Below, piece by piece: positions 1 to 9,692 of a DNA stretch of 50,229 bases. The first letter of the stretch is position 1. Each line of letters starts with the position of its first letter. A model generated the notes under the pieces. The model was given only the letters and a program-made list of their open reading frames with translations. It was not told the DNA's origin and did no database searches. The DNA is taken from the NCBI GenBank assembly GCA_027081395.1, contig JALWKQ010000084.1, positions 1 to 50,229 of the forward strand, read 5' to 3'. The position numbers were made by a program, and so were the translations under genes. The DNA comes from Sulfurovum sp. Lineage in GTDB: Bacteria; Campylobacterota; Campylobacteria; Campylobacterales; Sulfurovaceae.

Positions 1-506
1 AAGACAGCAAGAGTATCCCAGAACCCGAACTCGATATCGACGAGGTAAGCGACTTCTCATGGATCAAAACAATCCCTATGCTTCTGCTTGGGCTGGTTTT
101 GGTGATTGTGGGAGCAGACTTCACTGTAGAGAGCGCCTCATCTATCGCCAAAAGTTTCGGTATCTCGGAGTGGATCATCGGTATCGTGATGGTCTCACTG
201 GGTACATCGCTGCCTGAGCTGGTCGTAAGTATCTCTGCGGCAATGCGCGGCAAGGTCGATATGGCAATAGGCAATATCATAGGCTCCAATATGGCCAATA
301 CATCTGTGGTTCTCGGTGCTGCTGCTCTGGTCAAACCGCTGCCGGTCGATACGCTCACCAATATATTTGATATCGCGACCATGATCGTTGCGACACTGCT
401 GCTTGTCTTTATTACTGCCAACAAGCTCTATACCAAATCGGCAGGTATCTCGCTGGTGATCATCCTCGGACTCTTTCTCAACAACACCTTGCAAAGTATG
501 CTGTAA
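1..506 (+). CDS. Sodium/calcium exchanger family protein (YrbG/CaxA-like), C-terminal part; 5' end outside window
   Basis: In-frame coding from window start; 'GADFTVESASSIAKSFGISEWIIGIVMVSLGTSLPELVVSISAAMRGK..AIGNIIGSNMAN' matches the alpha-repeat of the family. Confidence 0.85.
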   Translation, partial: DSKSIPEPELDIDEVSDFSWIKTIPMLLLGLVLVIVGADFTVESASSIAKSFGISEWIIGIVMVSLGTSLPELVVSISAAMRGKVDMAIGNIIGSNMANTSVVLGAAALVKPLPVDTLTNIFDIATMIVATLLLVFITANKLYTKSAGISLVIILGLFLNNTLQSML

Positions 507-530
507 CTCTTCTCTTTGGTAAACAACCTA

Positions 531-2363
531 CTAATGCGTTATGTTGTTGTCCATACCGGAAGGCTTGACAGATACCTTGCCAAAATACCCTTTTCGGTAA
601 AGCCATCGGTAGATATCTGCAGCAATAGGACCGGCTGTACTGCCGCCGTGTCCACCGTGCTCGACCAGGACGGTCACGACAAATTTGGGATCCCTGTAGG
701 GAGCATAGGTAGTGATCCATGCATGGGAACGGTGAAAATAGGCGAGCTGATCCTCTTTGAGACGTTTTTTGACATTCTGCGGGATCGATGTGACCTGTGA
801 GGTACCTGTCTTGCCTGCCACCTTGATAGGGAGGTCCCGCATCGTGCGGTATGCCGTCCCTCCTTTGATATTACAGACATCATACATCCCCTTGCGTATC
901 TCGCTGAGATAGTATGGGTTGAAATGGATATGCTTTGCCTTGGGAAGTGTGAGGTTGCCGTCGACCTTTCTGGCGATCCGGGGAGTGACCAGGTTGGATG
1001 TGGCGATCAGTGCAGTATAGCGTGCCACCTGAAGCGGCGTAACCAGGTCATACCCCTGCCCGATCGCTGCTATCACCGTCTCACCCATATACCATGGCTG
1101 CTTGTAGCGTCGCATCTTCCAAGCTTTGTCCGGGATCACCCCGCTATACTCCTTGGGCAGATCCACACCCGTTTTGACCCCAAGACCAAATGAGCGAAGG
1201 TTGCGTGCCATCGCATCGATACCGACTTTGAGACTCTTGTTGTAGAAATAGACATCGCAACTCTCTCTAATCGCGCGTCTCAACCCCACAGTCCCGTGAC
1301 CCCAGCGCGACCAGCATCGGAACTTGTGCTTGCTTTTGCCCAAAGTGATAAATCCTTTACAAAATTCGGAACTGTCAAGTACCCCTTCAAGCCCTTTGGA
1401 GAAAGCAAGCGCCATCCCCATTTTGATCGTAGAGCCGGGAGGATAGGTACCGTGGATGAACTTGTTGGTAAAGGGCTTGGCAAGATCATCCTGTAGTGCC
1501 TTCCAATCTTTTTTGCTGATACCGCCTACAAAAAGATTGGGGTCATAAGAGGGGTAGCTGACTGCCGCCAAGACTTCACCGTTGGTGCGCATGACGACTG
1601 CCACACCGACCTCTTTGGATGCTTTAAAGCGCTCGTAGATCATCCTTTGCAGATCGATATCGACATTGAGCTGAATGTTTTTATTGTCCTTTGGAGGGAC
1701 TTTTTCGAGTAACTCTACCGCTTTGTTGGTAGCAGTCACCTTCGTCACTTCATACCCGAGTTCCCCCTCAAGGATCTTGTTGTAGTAACGTTCCAGTCCG
1801 CTTTTGCCTACTTTGCCCACCTCATTGACCACAGGGTCTTTGCTGTTCTCCTTTTTGTTGGAGCGTCCTGTATAGCCGACAATGTGTGCCGCATACCTAC
1901 CATAAGGGTAGTAGCGCTTGGTCTCCGCTTCGATCTTGATCGCATCACTGAGGCTGAGTTTGGGGTAGGCACCCATCATCTCCGGATAATGGATGAAGTC
2001 AACCACCTTGATATATTTGTGGTTATAGGGTGAGTTGTTCTTTTTGTAGACTTTGAGCATCACCGTTTTGTTCAAGTCTGGAAAAGTCTCTACCAGTGTA
2101 TCGACCACCTTGAGCAAACGGGGATCGTTCTGCTTGAAGTGCGGTTTGATAGAGATCGAAAAACCGATCTGATTCATCGCCAACAGATTGCCGTGCAGAT
2201 CGGTGATCTCTCCTCTTACAGGTTTGATGTACTGTTTGCGCTCTATATTGTCACGTGCCAGTTTCTCATAGTAGAAGTTGGACTTGATGCTGACATGATA
2301 AAGCCTTGCGATCATCAGCCCCCAAAAAAGCAAAAAGATCAAAAGTACCAGTTTGTATCTCAT
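531..2363 (-). CDS. mrdA: Penicillin-binding protein 2 (peptidoglycan transpeptidase)
   Basis: 610 aa; PBP dimerisation domain, active site GSTIKMGMA, SCDVYF and KTGTSQ motifs, N-terminal TM. Confidence 0.93.
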   Translation of the reverse strand: MRYKLVLLIFLLFWGLMIARLYHVSIKSNFYYEKLARDNIERKQYIKPVRGEITDLHGNLLAMNQIGFSISIKPHFKQNDPRLLKVVDTLVETFPDLNKTVMLKVYKKNNSPYNHKYIKVVDFIHYPEMMGAYPKLSLSDAIKIEAETKRYYPYGRYAAHIVGYTGRSNKKENSKDPVVNEVGKVGKSGLERYYNKILEGELGYEVTKVTATNKAVELLEKVPPKDNKNIQLNVDIDLQRMIYERFKASKEVGVAVVMRTNGEVLAAVSYPSYDPNLFVGGISKKDWKALQDDLAKPFTNKFIHGTYPPGSTIKMGMALAFSKGLEGVLDSSEFCKGFITLGKSKHKFRCWSRWGHGTVGLRRAIRESCDVYFYNKSLKVGIDAMARNLRSFGLGVKTGVDLPKEYSGVIPDKAWKMRRYKQPWYMGETVIAAIGQGYDLVTPLQVARYTALIATSNLVTPRIARKVDGNLTLPKAKHIHFNPYYLSEIRKGMYDVCNIKGGTAYRTMRDLPIKVAGKTGTSQVTSIPQNVKKRLKEDQLAYFHRSHAWITTYAPYRDPKFVVTVLVEHGGHGGSTAGPIAADIYRWLYRKGYFGKVSVKPSGMDNNITH

Positions 2364-2836
2364 ACGAAAATCACCACAATCAAAATATCTACGATCAAAC
2401 TGTAAAGCAGGATCTTGTCGAGTATAATACTTTGTGTCTGAAAGATAAAATCATATCCCAGTATGATGCCCAGATAGAGCATATCGATCAGGAATACCGT
2501 GATCACCGGAGCACAGATCACACAGCGTCTAAAATAGCCCAAATTGTGATAAAAGAGTACATAGACCAGCAGTGTCGCAATCACGGTCAGAAAAAAAGGC
2601 AGAGAGAGATTGGCTTCAAGGTTGATAAAATAGATCAGAGAGACAAAGATATAGGACCATCTGCCTTTTTCGATCCCATTGATCATCATATATCCCATCA
2701 GACCGATAAAAAGCGGCAAAAAGACATAGATAGAGATCAACATTGGGTAAAATGCAACAAAAACAGCGATAAGCAGCCACATAATCGGAAGCTGAATCGT
2801 TTTCAGAAAAGAGTCCATCTCTCGTTCGGCTCTCAC
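2360..2836 (-). CDS. Small integral membrane protein, MreD-like by position and topology
   Basis: Hydrophobic multi-TM protein overlapping the start of mrdA by 4 nt. Confidence 0.5.
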   Translation of the reverse strand: MRAEREMDSFLKTIQLPIMWLLIAVFVAFYPMLISIYVFLPLFIGLMGYMMINGIEKGRWSYIFVSLIYFINLEANLSLPFFLTVIATLLVYVLFYHNLGYFRRCVICAPVITVFLIDMLYLGIILGYDFIFQTQSIILDKILLYSLIVDILIVVIFV

Positions 2837-3297
2837 GATACTTTATAGACCAGTGCCACTTCATTGCAGACAGGGAAATGGATACACTTGATACAGTCTG
2901 CCCATATCTTGTGTTCGGGAATCACCTCTTTGTTGATCTCCTTGAACCCAAGCTTTTCAAAAAACTGCGGTGAGTAGGTCAATACCAGCACATCCTCTTT
3001 GACACCGAGCTCTTTCGCCTCTTCAAGGGCAAATTTGACGAGTCTCTGTCCTATCTTCTGTCCACGGTATGTCTGGTCTACGATAAGACTCCGGATCTCC
3101 GCCAGACGGGGAGAGTGTATATGCAGTGCCGTGTAGCCTACAAGCTTTCCCCCATCCTTGGCAAGTACATAGGAGCGTATATTGGTTGCGACTTCATCTT
3201 CGCTTCGATCGAGGATCACCCCCTCTTTGATCTCCGAAGCCACAATCTCTCTCATCGCTGGGATATCCCCCAGTGTTGCTTTGCTTAGGGTAATCAC
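2833..3297 (-). CDS. GNAT N-acetyltransferase, N-acetylglutamate synthase-like
   Basis: GNAT core 'EIRSLIVDQTYRGQKIGQRLVKFALEEAKELG' and C-terminal 'WADCIKCIHFPVCNE' typical of short NAGS-type proteins. Confidence 0.8.
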   Translation of the reverse strand: MITLSKATLGDIPAMREIVASEIKEGVILDRSEDEVATNIRSYVLAKDGGKLVGYTALHIHSPRLAEIRSLIVDQTYRGQKIGQRLVKFALEEAKELGVKEDVLVLTYSPQFFEKLGFKEINKEVIPEHKIWADCIKCIHFPVCNEVALVYKVS

Positions 3298-3941
3298 GAC
3301 TCTCCCTCTTCGCTCTCCTGCTTCTCATCTTTGATCTCTGAGATACCGAAGATCGTATCGAGTATTTCATAATGCACACGGTCATGTCCGTTTCTCTTCA
3401 GGTTGGAGAGCGTGATCGCGTCGGGGAACTCTTTTTTGAGTTTGGCACGCTCTTTCTGATTGAGTTTGTCCATCTTGGTAAATACTGTTAGATATCGCTG
3501 ATCGGGACGTATCAGCTCAGCGATATACTTCTGCACATCATCATCGATCTTGGCATGTGGATGTCTTGCATCACGCAGATGGATAAAAAGACGTATCGAG
3601 GTACGCTGCTCGATGAACTCTACAAGATTCTTCTGCCAGACCTCTTTGAGGGACTTGGAGACTTTGGCATAACCAAATCCGGGAAGATCGACGAAACGTA
3701 CGGGATAGCTCTGATCATTGTAGAGATAGCGTGTCTCAAAAAAATTGATCAACTGTGTTTTACCGGGGGTAGAAGAGCTTTTGGCAAGGTTTTTACGCTG
3801 TGTCAGGCCATTGAGCGTCGAACTCTTTCCCACATTGGATCTGCCCAGAAAAACCACTTCACTCATATTCTCCGGAAGGGAATCTGCGATACTTTGTGCA
3901 GACTTGATAAACGCTGCCTCTACAATACGGGGTTTATTCAC
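3294..3941 (-). CDS. ysxC: Ribosome biogenesis GTPase YsxC/EngB
   Basis: GRSNVGKSSTLNGL, STPGKTQLINFF, DLPGFGYAK, TKMDKL GTPase motifs. Confidence 0.95.
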   Translation of the reverse strand: MNKPRIVEAAFIKSAQSIADSLPENMSEVVFLGRSNVGKSSTLNGLTQRKNLAKSSSTPGKTQLINFFETRYLYNDQSYPVRFVDLPGFGYAKVSKSLKEVWQKNLVEFIEQRTSIRLFIHLRDARHPHAKIDDDVQKYIAELIRPDQRYLTVFTKMDKLNQKERAKLKKEFPDAITLSNLKRNGHDRVHYEILDTIFGISEIKDEKQESEEGES

Positions 3942-4402
3942 TTCTTCTTCTCCAGATCAAATATGAATTTTACAGGTTTTTTAGGATTACCTTTGACGGA
4001 GGCATTGCCCGTTTTCATATCCAGAAGTACCTCTTCGCCTTTAAGTTGGCGCTTGTTGAGCAGATCGACAATACTCGCTTTTCCTTTGAGTATATATTGT
4101 GACTTCAGAGGGTAGTAGATCACTCTCTGCGCTTTTCCTTTATAGTCGTTCTTCTCGTCTTTAAATTCGAAGCTGACATTACCTATCGCTTCATACTGGT
4201 TGGTTTCGTTGTTCTCATCAAAATAGACGATTACCTTCTCTCCGTGCAGCCAGCTCTCACCCTGTTTAATATGGACATTGCCCATGAAGTGCACCTCTTT
4301 TTTCAGCTCTTGTGCTTTCATGGCATTGGCAGTCACTTCCACTTTTTCGGCGAAAAGGAAGATCGAAAAAAAAGAGAAGAGGAGCAATTGCGTGATTTTC
4401 AC
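3938..4402 (-). CDS. lptA: LPS transport periplasmic protein LptA
   Basis: Signal peptide plus OstA/LptA-type beta-jellyroll; sits directly downstream of lptC. Confidence 0.85.
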   Translation of the reverse strand: MKITQLLLFSFFSIFLFAEKVEVTANAMKAQELKKEVHFMGNVHIKQGESWLHGEKVIVYFDENNETNQYEAIGNVSFEFKDEKNDYKGKAQRVIYYPLKSQYILKGKASIVDLLNKRQLKGEEVLLDMKTGNASVKGNPKKPVKFIFDLEKKK

Positions 4403-4466
4403 CTGTATACCTTTTGTTTTTTAATGGTATTGTAGCATTATCTCTGCAAAATACGAAATAAACGTA

Positions 4467-4991
4467 CTACTGCACTTCCTTTGCATTGGAGGTAAAGAGC
4501 ACCGCTTCAATCATTGAAGCTGTCGCTTCTTTATGCTTCGTATCATAAACCAACGCACGTCCCTCTATCACATTCCTTTTCAACGTCGCGCGAAAAGGTG
4601 AAGTGATCTGCAGGATCTTCGTACGTTTGTCATATATCGCATCATCCGCTTCATAGTAAAACCCCTCTTTCTGATCCAGTGTGATGTTACCGTCAAGATA
4701 GAGTTTCCTCTCCTCGAGGGTAGCGCTGTCCGCACGCAGCAGACGGATCGTATCGGTATGGTATCTCAGATATCTCAAATGCAAAATACCTGCATCTCTG
4801 ATACCTCTCACCGCAGAAGCTCTGCCCAGCATCCCGTTCTGGTCAACTTCAAGAAAAGTCGTGTCATGAAACTCAAGCTCTTTTGTTGAACCGGAGAGAT
4901 CACTGCTTTGGTCTGAAAGCTTGACAGCATAGGAGGCAGCAAATATCGTCAGTGCCGCCCCTGCGATGATCCATTCGAGTCTTACTGCCAT
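4467..4991 (-). CDS. lptC: LPS export protein LptC
   Basis: Single N-terminal TM plus LptC-like repeats; context kdsC-lptC-lptA. Confidence 0.8.
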   Translation of the reverse strand: MAVRLEWIIAGAALTIFAASYAVKLSDQSSDLSGSTKELEFHDTTFLEVDQNGMLGRASAVRGIRDAGILHLRYLRYHTDTIRLLRADSATLEERKLYLDGNITLDQKEGFYYEADDAIYDKRTKILQITSPFRATLKRNVIEGRALVYDTKHKEATASMIEAVLFTSNAKEVQ

Positions 4992-5479
4992 AGCTCCAGA
5001 TACTTCTCTTCAAGTCCCTCTTTGATGATCAGATACTCGATCATCTCCCGTACTGCACCGTCACCGCCGCGTTTTGAGAGGATTACTGATGCTATCTTGT
5101 CCACATAGGCAGATGCATCCCTGGGAACAAAAGAGATATGGGCAGCTTTTAGCATCTGCAGATCATTGAGATCATCCCCGATCGCTGCGACATTCTCCAT
5201 ACTGAGATCCAGTTTGTCCAACAGCTCTTCGAGTACCTCCCGCTTATTTTCGACCCCCTGGTAAAAATGTTCGATACGCAGCTCTTTGGCACGCCGTGCC
5301 ACGATCTTCGAGCTTCTGCCGGTAATAATCGCAACCTGCTTGCCAAGCTTTCTCCATGAAGCGATCGCCAGACCATCCTTGACATTGAATGATTTGATCT
5401 CATCCCCTGCCTCACTGTATGTGATACGGCTGTCAGTCATCGTACCGTCGACATCCAGAACAATCAGTTCGATACTCAC
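4982..5479 (-). CDS. kdsC: 3-deoxy-D-manno-octulosonate 8-phosphate phosphatase (HAD family)
   Basis: LDVDGTMTD, ITGRSS and AIGDDLNDL motifs; lpt context. Confidence 0.93.
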   Translation of the reverse strand: MSIELIVLDVDGTMTDSRITYSEAGDEIKSFNVKDGLAIASWRKLGKQVAIITGRSSKIVARRAKELRIEHFYQGVENKREVLEELLDKLDLSMENVAAIGDDLNDLQMLKAAHISFVPRDASAYVDKIASVILSKRGGDGAVREMIEYLIIKEGLEEKYLELWQ

Positions 5480-6048
5480 AGGACACCTTTTGTGCTTGGA
5501 ATACCAGCATTTTCATTGTGTGCCGCTGCGCGTCTGAGAGAGACTGCCAATGCTTTGAATGCCGCTTCGATGATATGGTGCTTGTTTTTGCCCCTGTTGT
5601 AGATCAGGTGCAGTGTCAGCGGCAGATTAAAGGCAAATGCCTTAAAGAACTCCTCGACCAGTTCGACATCGAAGTTGCCCACCTTTCCGCCGATAGGCAG
5701 TTCAAAGACAAGATAGCCTCTGTTTGAGAGATCGATATCGCACGTCACACTCGCCTCATCCATCACCACAGTCGCGTTACCGAAGCGTTCTATATTTTGC
5801 ACAGGATAGATCGCCTCTCTGAGCGCCTGGGCGATGACGATCCCTACATCTTCAACGGTATGGTGGTCATCGATATGGGTATCTCCTTTGCAGGTGACCT
5901 CCATATCCATATGGGCATGTTTGGTAAATGCTTCGAGCATATGGTCATAAAAGCCGACACCCGTATCTATCTTCGCCTTGCCCGAACCATATAGATTCAA
6001 TCTGACTTTGATCTGTGTCTCTTTTGTCTCTCGTGTTACTTCTATCAT
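5476..6048 (-). CDS. hisB: Imidazoleglycerol-phosphate dehydratase
   Basis: GVGFYDHMLEAFTKHA, DDHHTVEDVGI and KNKHHIIEAAFKAL motifs. Confidence 0.96.
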   Translation of the reverse strand: MIEVTRETKETQIKVRLNLYGSGKAKIDTGVGFYDHMLEAFTKHAHMDMEVTCKGDTHIDDHHTVEDVGIVIAQALREAIYPVQNIERFGNATVVMDEASVTCDIDLSNRGYLVFELPIGGKVGNFDVELVEEFFKAFAFNLPLTLHLIYNRGKNKHHIIEAAFKALAVSLRRAAAHNENAGIPSTKGVL

Positions 6049-6065
6049 TTCTTTTCCTCTGTCGA

Positions 6066-6884
6066 TTAATTTCTCACAATGAACGCACCCGGCATTGCAT
6101 GGCTCTCTTTGAAGTCCCGTGCTTCCAGTTCAGACCCGAACCCCATCAGCCAGACACGGTAGAGAGGCAAACCGTCCACATCTGAAAATCGCTTGATGAT
6201 TGCTTTGTATCTCGGATCGTAGTGTGCATATCTACGCTGATATATTTTGGCACCCTCATAGCGTCTGAATGCACCTACCTGAACTCCGAAGTTGGAGAGC
6301 TCTACACGTGCCTGTGTATGGCTCCTTCTCTGCTGGGCAATGGCGGCATCCGAGAGTGCTTTGCCCGCGAACCCGACCACTTCCAGCTTGACCCTGGCTA
6401 TGCCTATTTTGTCCAGTCCCAGCTCTTTGCCCGCCTGATAGCTGCAGTCTATGATACGTCCTCGCACAAAGGGACCTCTGTCATTGATACGTACAACCGT
6501 CTTGCGTCCATTCTCGAGATTGGTCACTTTGACCATCGTATCCATCGGCCATGTTTTGTGGGCAGCCGTACGCGCATACATATTGTAGGTCTCTCCGTTA
6601 CTTGTCTGTTTCCCGTGAAAATTGGGTCCGTACCAGCTTGAGATACCTTGCATGGTCTGACCTACCTCCACATAGGTAGGTGTATAACGCTTGCCTCGTA
6701 CTGTATAGGCACGCATTGTCGCACGGTGTCTTGCCTTGCTGGTATATTTGGTATGTTTCTGAACACCCCTTTTTTGGGAACAGCCGCCCAAAAAGATCCC
6801 GGAAACTATCAGTAGAACCGTTGGTAGAAGCAGTATCGAAGCTCTCATTTTTTCCCTTGCCATATCTAAACGCATCTTCTGCAA
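6066..6884 (-). CDS. rlpA: RlpA-like septal ring lipoprotein with SPOR domain
   Basis: Lipobox LGGC; 'QGISSWYGPNFHGKQTSNGETYNMYARTAAHKTWPMDTMVKVTNLENGRKTVVRINDRGPF' double-psi barrel; C-terminal SPOR. True start may be an internal Met. Confidence 0.9.
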   Translation of the reverse strand: MQKMRLDMAREKMRASILLLPTVLLIVSGIFLGGCSQKRGVQKHTKYTSKARHRATMRAYTVRGKRYTPTYVEVGQTMQGISSWYGPNFHGKQTSNGETYNMYARTAAHKTWPMDTMVKVTNLENGRKTVVRINDRGPFVRGRIIDCSYQAGKELGLDKIGIARVKLEVVGFAGKALSDAAIAQQRRSHTQARVELSNFGVQVGAFRRYEGAKIYQRRYAHYDPRYKAIIKRFSDVDGLPLYRVWLMGFGSELEARDFKESHAMPGAFIVRN

Positions 6885-6916
6885 TTATCCCTTTATTTCT
6901 CTTTATACCTGCTTTT

Positions 6917-9646
6917 CTAAAGTTTGATAAAATCTTCGGAAAGTACTTTTGCGATCAATTCATCCTCTTCGGTTTCAGAGCGCTTCATCGCCATCTCGAT
7001 ACCGAACTCTTCCAGGATTTTTTCCAATGCTTTATCTGAAGAGGATTTGAGATAGACTTCATCCATACCGAGTTTGAGATATCTCTCTTTGTCCTCAACA
7101 CTGTTTACCAGTGCGATGATCGGGATATGCGAGAGCTGATTGATACGCTCATAGTAGAGGATTTTATTCGTCGCTTCAAAGCCATCCATCAACGGCATAT
7201 CGATATCCATGAAGATGATATCAAAATCATTTTCCCGTCTTTTGTCAAAAGCCTCCTTGCCGTTACTGACAACTGTTGCCTCTATACCCAGCGAAGCGAA
7301 TTTCTCTTTCCATAGTTTCTGGTTGAATTCATTGTCTTCAGCAAGCAGAACCAGCAATCCCGAAAAAAGCTCCTTCTGCTTGCCTTTTTCATTCTCTTCC
7401 TGTGCTTTTTCCATAGCATCTTCTATACTGAATGTTGTATGTCCCAGTTTGGATTCTGCAAGCATACGAAGCACTTTGTGATAGGTGACCGGATTATAAA
7501 CGATACTCGAAAAGTGATACTTGTTTAGATCGATACGTGACCGTAATGTCGGTGTAGTCACCAGCGCAACATTACAGTCAAGTCCCATAAACATTTCGAT
7601 CTCACCCTCAAGTCTCGCATAGTGATGATAAACAATCATCAGATCCGGCAAGGTCAATGTCTCAGTCGGATGGGTAAGCGTATCATAATCATAAAGCCTG
7701 CACTCAGCACCAAATGCCTTGATATAGGACTCAATATTTTTCTCCTGCTGTCTGTGGATATCCAAAGAAGGCAGCGCGATACCGACTTTCATCCCCTCAA
7801 AACGCACAGGTGGCAATGCCGTATTATCGTTGACTTTGGGCAGTCTCAGGGTAAAGGCATAACGGTGATTCTCACCTTTGATACTTTCGATTTCAAGTCG
7901 GCTTCCCATCTGCTGCAAAATAGAGGCAGAGATATGGAGCATCTGATCTTTGATCATGTCGAATTCAAAAGAACCATCCATGTTATTCAGCCGCTCTCGC
8001 AGGATCTGCAGCTCCTCCTCACCATACCCCATACAGGCATTTTTGACTTCAAATTTTACGACTGCTGTTTTCTCATCCTCGAGTACTTTTTCCAATGAGA
8101 TGTCAATATCACCGTAAGTATGGGTATCGGCCACCGCATTGTCAATCAATTGGTTCAGAACCTCAAAAATACGTATGTCATCCCCGATGAGCTGCTCCGG
8201 CAGTGAAGGATCTGTAAAGAGGCTGAGATTGATATCTTTCTGTGCTGCAAGTGTAGCAAAAACATCCACAGCAGATTCGGTCTTTTTAATGATGTCAAAC
8301 GCCCTTTCACGTATCTCAAACTCCATCACTTTGCCCTTCTCAAGCTTTTCTGGTGCCTCTTTGATAATCTGCTCAAGCTGTTGGCTGCTCTCCTCTATGT
8401 GATCAACAAAGTCACTCTGTTCCGTTGTCAAGGGAGTCTCTTTGATCAACCTGCTGTATCCAAGCAGGGTATCGATAGGCTTTTGCATCTTGTAAAACAT
8501 ACCTGAAAAGAGTCTGTTTTTCCTTCTCGTCTCCTCTTCAAGTTTCTCTTTCCTATCATGAAGCGTTTCATAGCTACTCTCGATGAAGTTATAGGCTATC
8601 TCCTTGTCCGAAAGATCCTTTTGTGTTGTTTTTGTCAAATGCTGTATTTTCCGGGTCAGTTGATCGAAACGCTTTTCATCTCTGTACATCTGCATCACAG
8701 AACGCAGCATTAGTATCAAGGCGATCAAACTTAGAAGTGCCATAGCCCCTGCTGCAAGCATCTCTGCGAACGACTGGTCTGCACGCTCCTTGATCGATTT
8801 TTCCAAACGCTCTATTACCTTTTTTTCCATCTGCATCAATATTTTATGTTTGGCATTGGAAAGTGAAATCCACTCAAGGAGAGTACTTCGATATGCCCCT
8901 GTTGATGCATGAGACATCAGGTCAAACCGTATATTCTCTATCTTGCGCAAAATCGCCTGTACAGACTCAGATTCCCACTCTTTCATCAATATGTCGCGGT
9001 ATAGAGCATATTGCAAATATTTTGGCAAATCAAATCTCTCTTCCGAGATGAGTCTGTCCCAAAAGATCAAATATTCTGAAGGTATAGGAGCATGTGTCGC
9101 TAGATAGTAGGCGACAAAGGCTTTTTCGGTCTCGGAAGCGTAAGAGATGCTGTTGAGATGCTGATAGAGATCCATACGCTCTTTGTCTGAAGAATTGGGA
9201 AGTTCATGTTTTATTTTACCAATGTAGTTCTGTACATAAGCATGGATACTTTTGTCTATTTCACCGCTGACCAGGAGAGTTACCGGTGCACTGCTTCCCT
9301 CTCTAATCTTGGCGCGGATGGTTTCTATATCATTTTTAAAGGCATAAAGCTCCGAATCAAAATCACTCTGTGTCATTTTCTCCAAAAAGGCATTTGTGGT
9401 ATGCTGCATCTTGCTGCAGACCTTCTCAATGGCAGAAGGGTTCTTCTGAAGTGTTGAGATACAGACCAATTCATTGAAAAATGAGTGTTCTGCCGATTGC
9501 AGAAGTTTGATATTGGTGATCTCTTTCCCAAGCCTGCTGTCTCTTTGGTAGTCGAGCCATGACTGATAGGCGATATAACTCCCGAATATCATCAGCACAA
9601 CAAGCGGCAGAGCAATCAAAATAGTATATACTAATCTCTTAAACAT
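6917..9646 (-). CDS. Membrane sensor protein: helical periplasmic domain, degenerate HisKA/HATPase, C-terminal receiver domain
   Basis: Two TMs, dimerisation-like segment 'FSGMFYKMQKPIDTLLGYSRLI', HATPase-like N-box 'LNQLIDNAVAD', receiver 'LLAEDNEFNQ..IIFMDIDMPLMDGFEAT..YLKSSS'. Confidence 0.85.
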   Translation of the reverse strand: MFKRLVYTILIALPLVVLMIFGSYIAYQSWLDYQRDSRLGKEITNIKLLQSAEHSFFNELVCISTLQKNPSAIEKVCSKMQHTTNAFLEKMTQSDFDSELYAFKNDIETIRAKIREGSSAPVTLLVSGEIDKSIHAYVQNYIGKIKHELPNSSDKERMDLYQHLNSISYASETEKAFVAYYLATHAPIPSEYLIFWDRLISEERFDLPKYLQYALYRDILMKEWESESVQAILRKIENIRFDLMSHASTGAYRSTLLEWISLSNAKHKILMQMEKKVIERLEKSIKERADQSFAEMLAAGAMALLSLIALILMLRSVMQMYRDEKRFDQLTRKIQHLTKTTQKDLSDKEIAYNFIESSYETLHDRKEKLEEETRRKNRLFSGMFYKMQKPIDTLLGYSRLIKETPLTTEQSDFVDHIEESSQQLEQIIKEAPEKLEKGKVMEFEIRERAFDIIKKTESAVDVFATLAAQKDINLSLFTDPSLPEQLIGDDIRIFEVLNQLIDNAVADTHTYGDIDISLEKVLEDEKTAVVKFEVKNACMGYGEEELQILRERLNNMDGSFEFDMIKDQMLHISASILQQMGSRLEIESIKGENHRYAFTLRLPKVNDNTALPPVRFEGMKVGIALPSLDIHRQQEKNIESYIKAFGAECRLYDYDTLTHPTETLTLPDLMIVYHHYARLEGEIEMFMGLDCNVALVTTPTLRSRIDLNKYHFSSIVYNPVTYHKVLRMLAESKLGHTTFSIEDAMEKAQEENEKGKQKELFSGLLVLLAEDNEFNQKLWKEKFASLGIEATVVSNGKEAFDKRRENDFDIIFMDIDMPLMDGFEATNKILYYERINQLSHIPIIALVNSVEDKERYLKLGMDEVYLKSSSDKALEKILEEFGIEMAMKRSETEEDELIAKVLSEDFIKL

Positions 9647-9692
9647 CGAATATGCAACTCCTCGTTTTCAAAAGCACTATTTTAACATAAAG

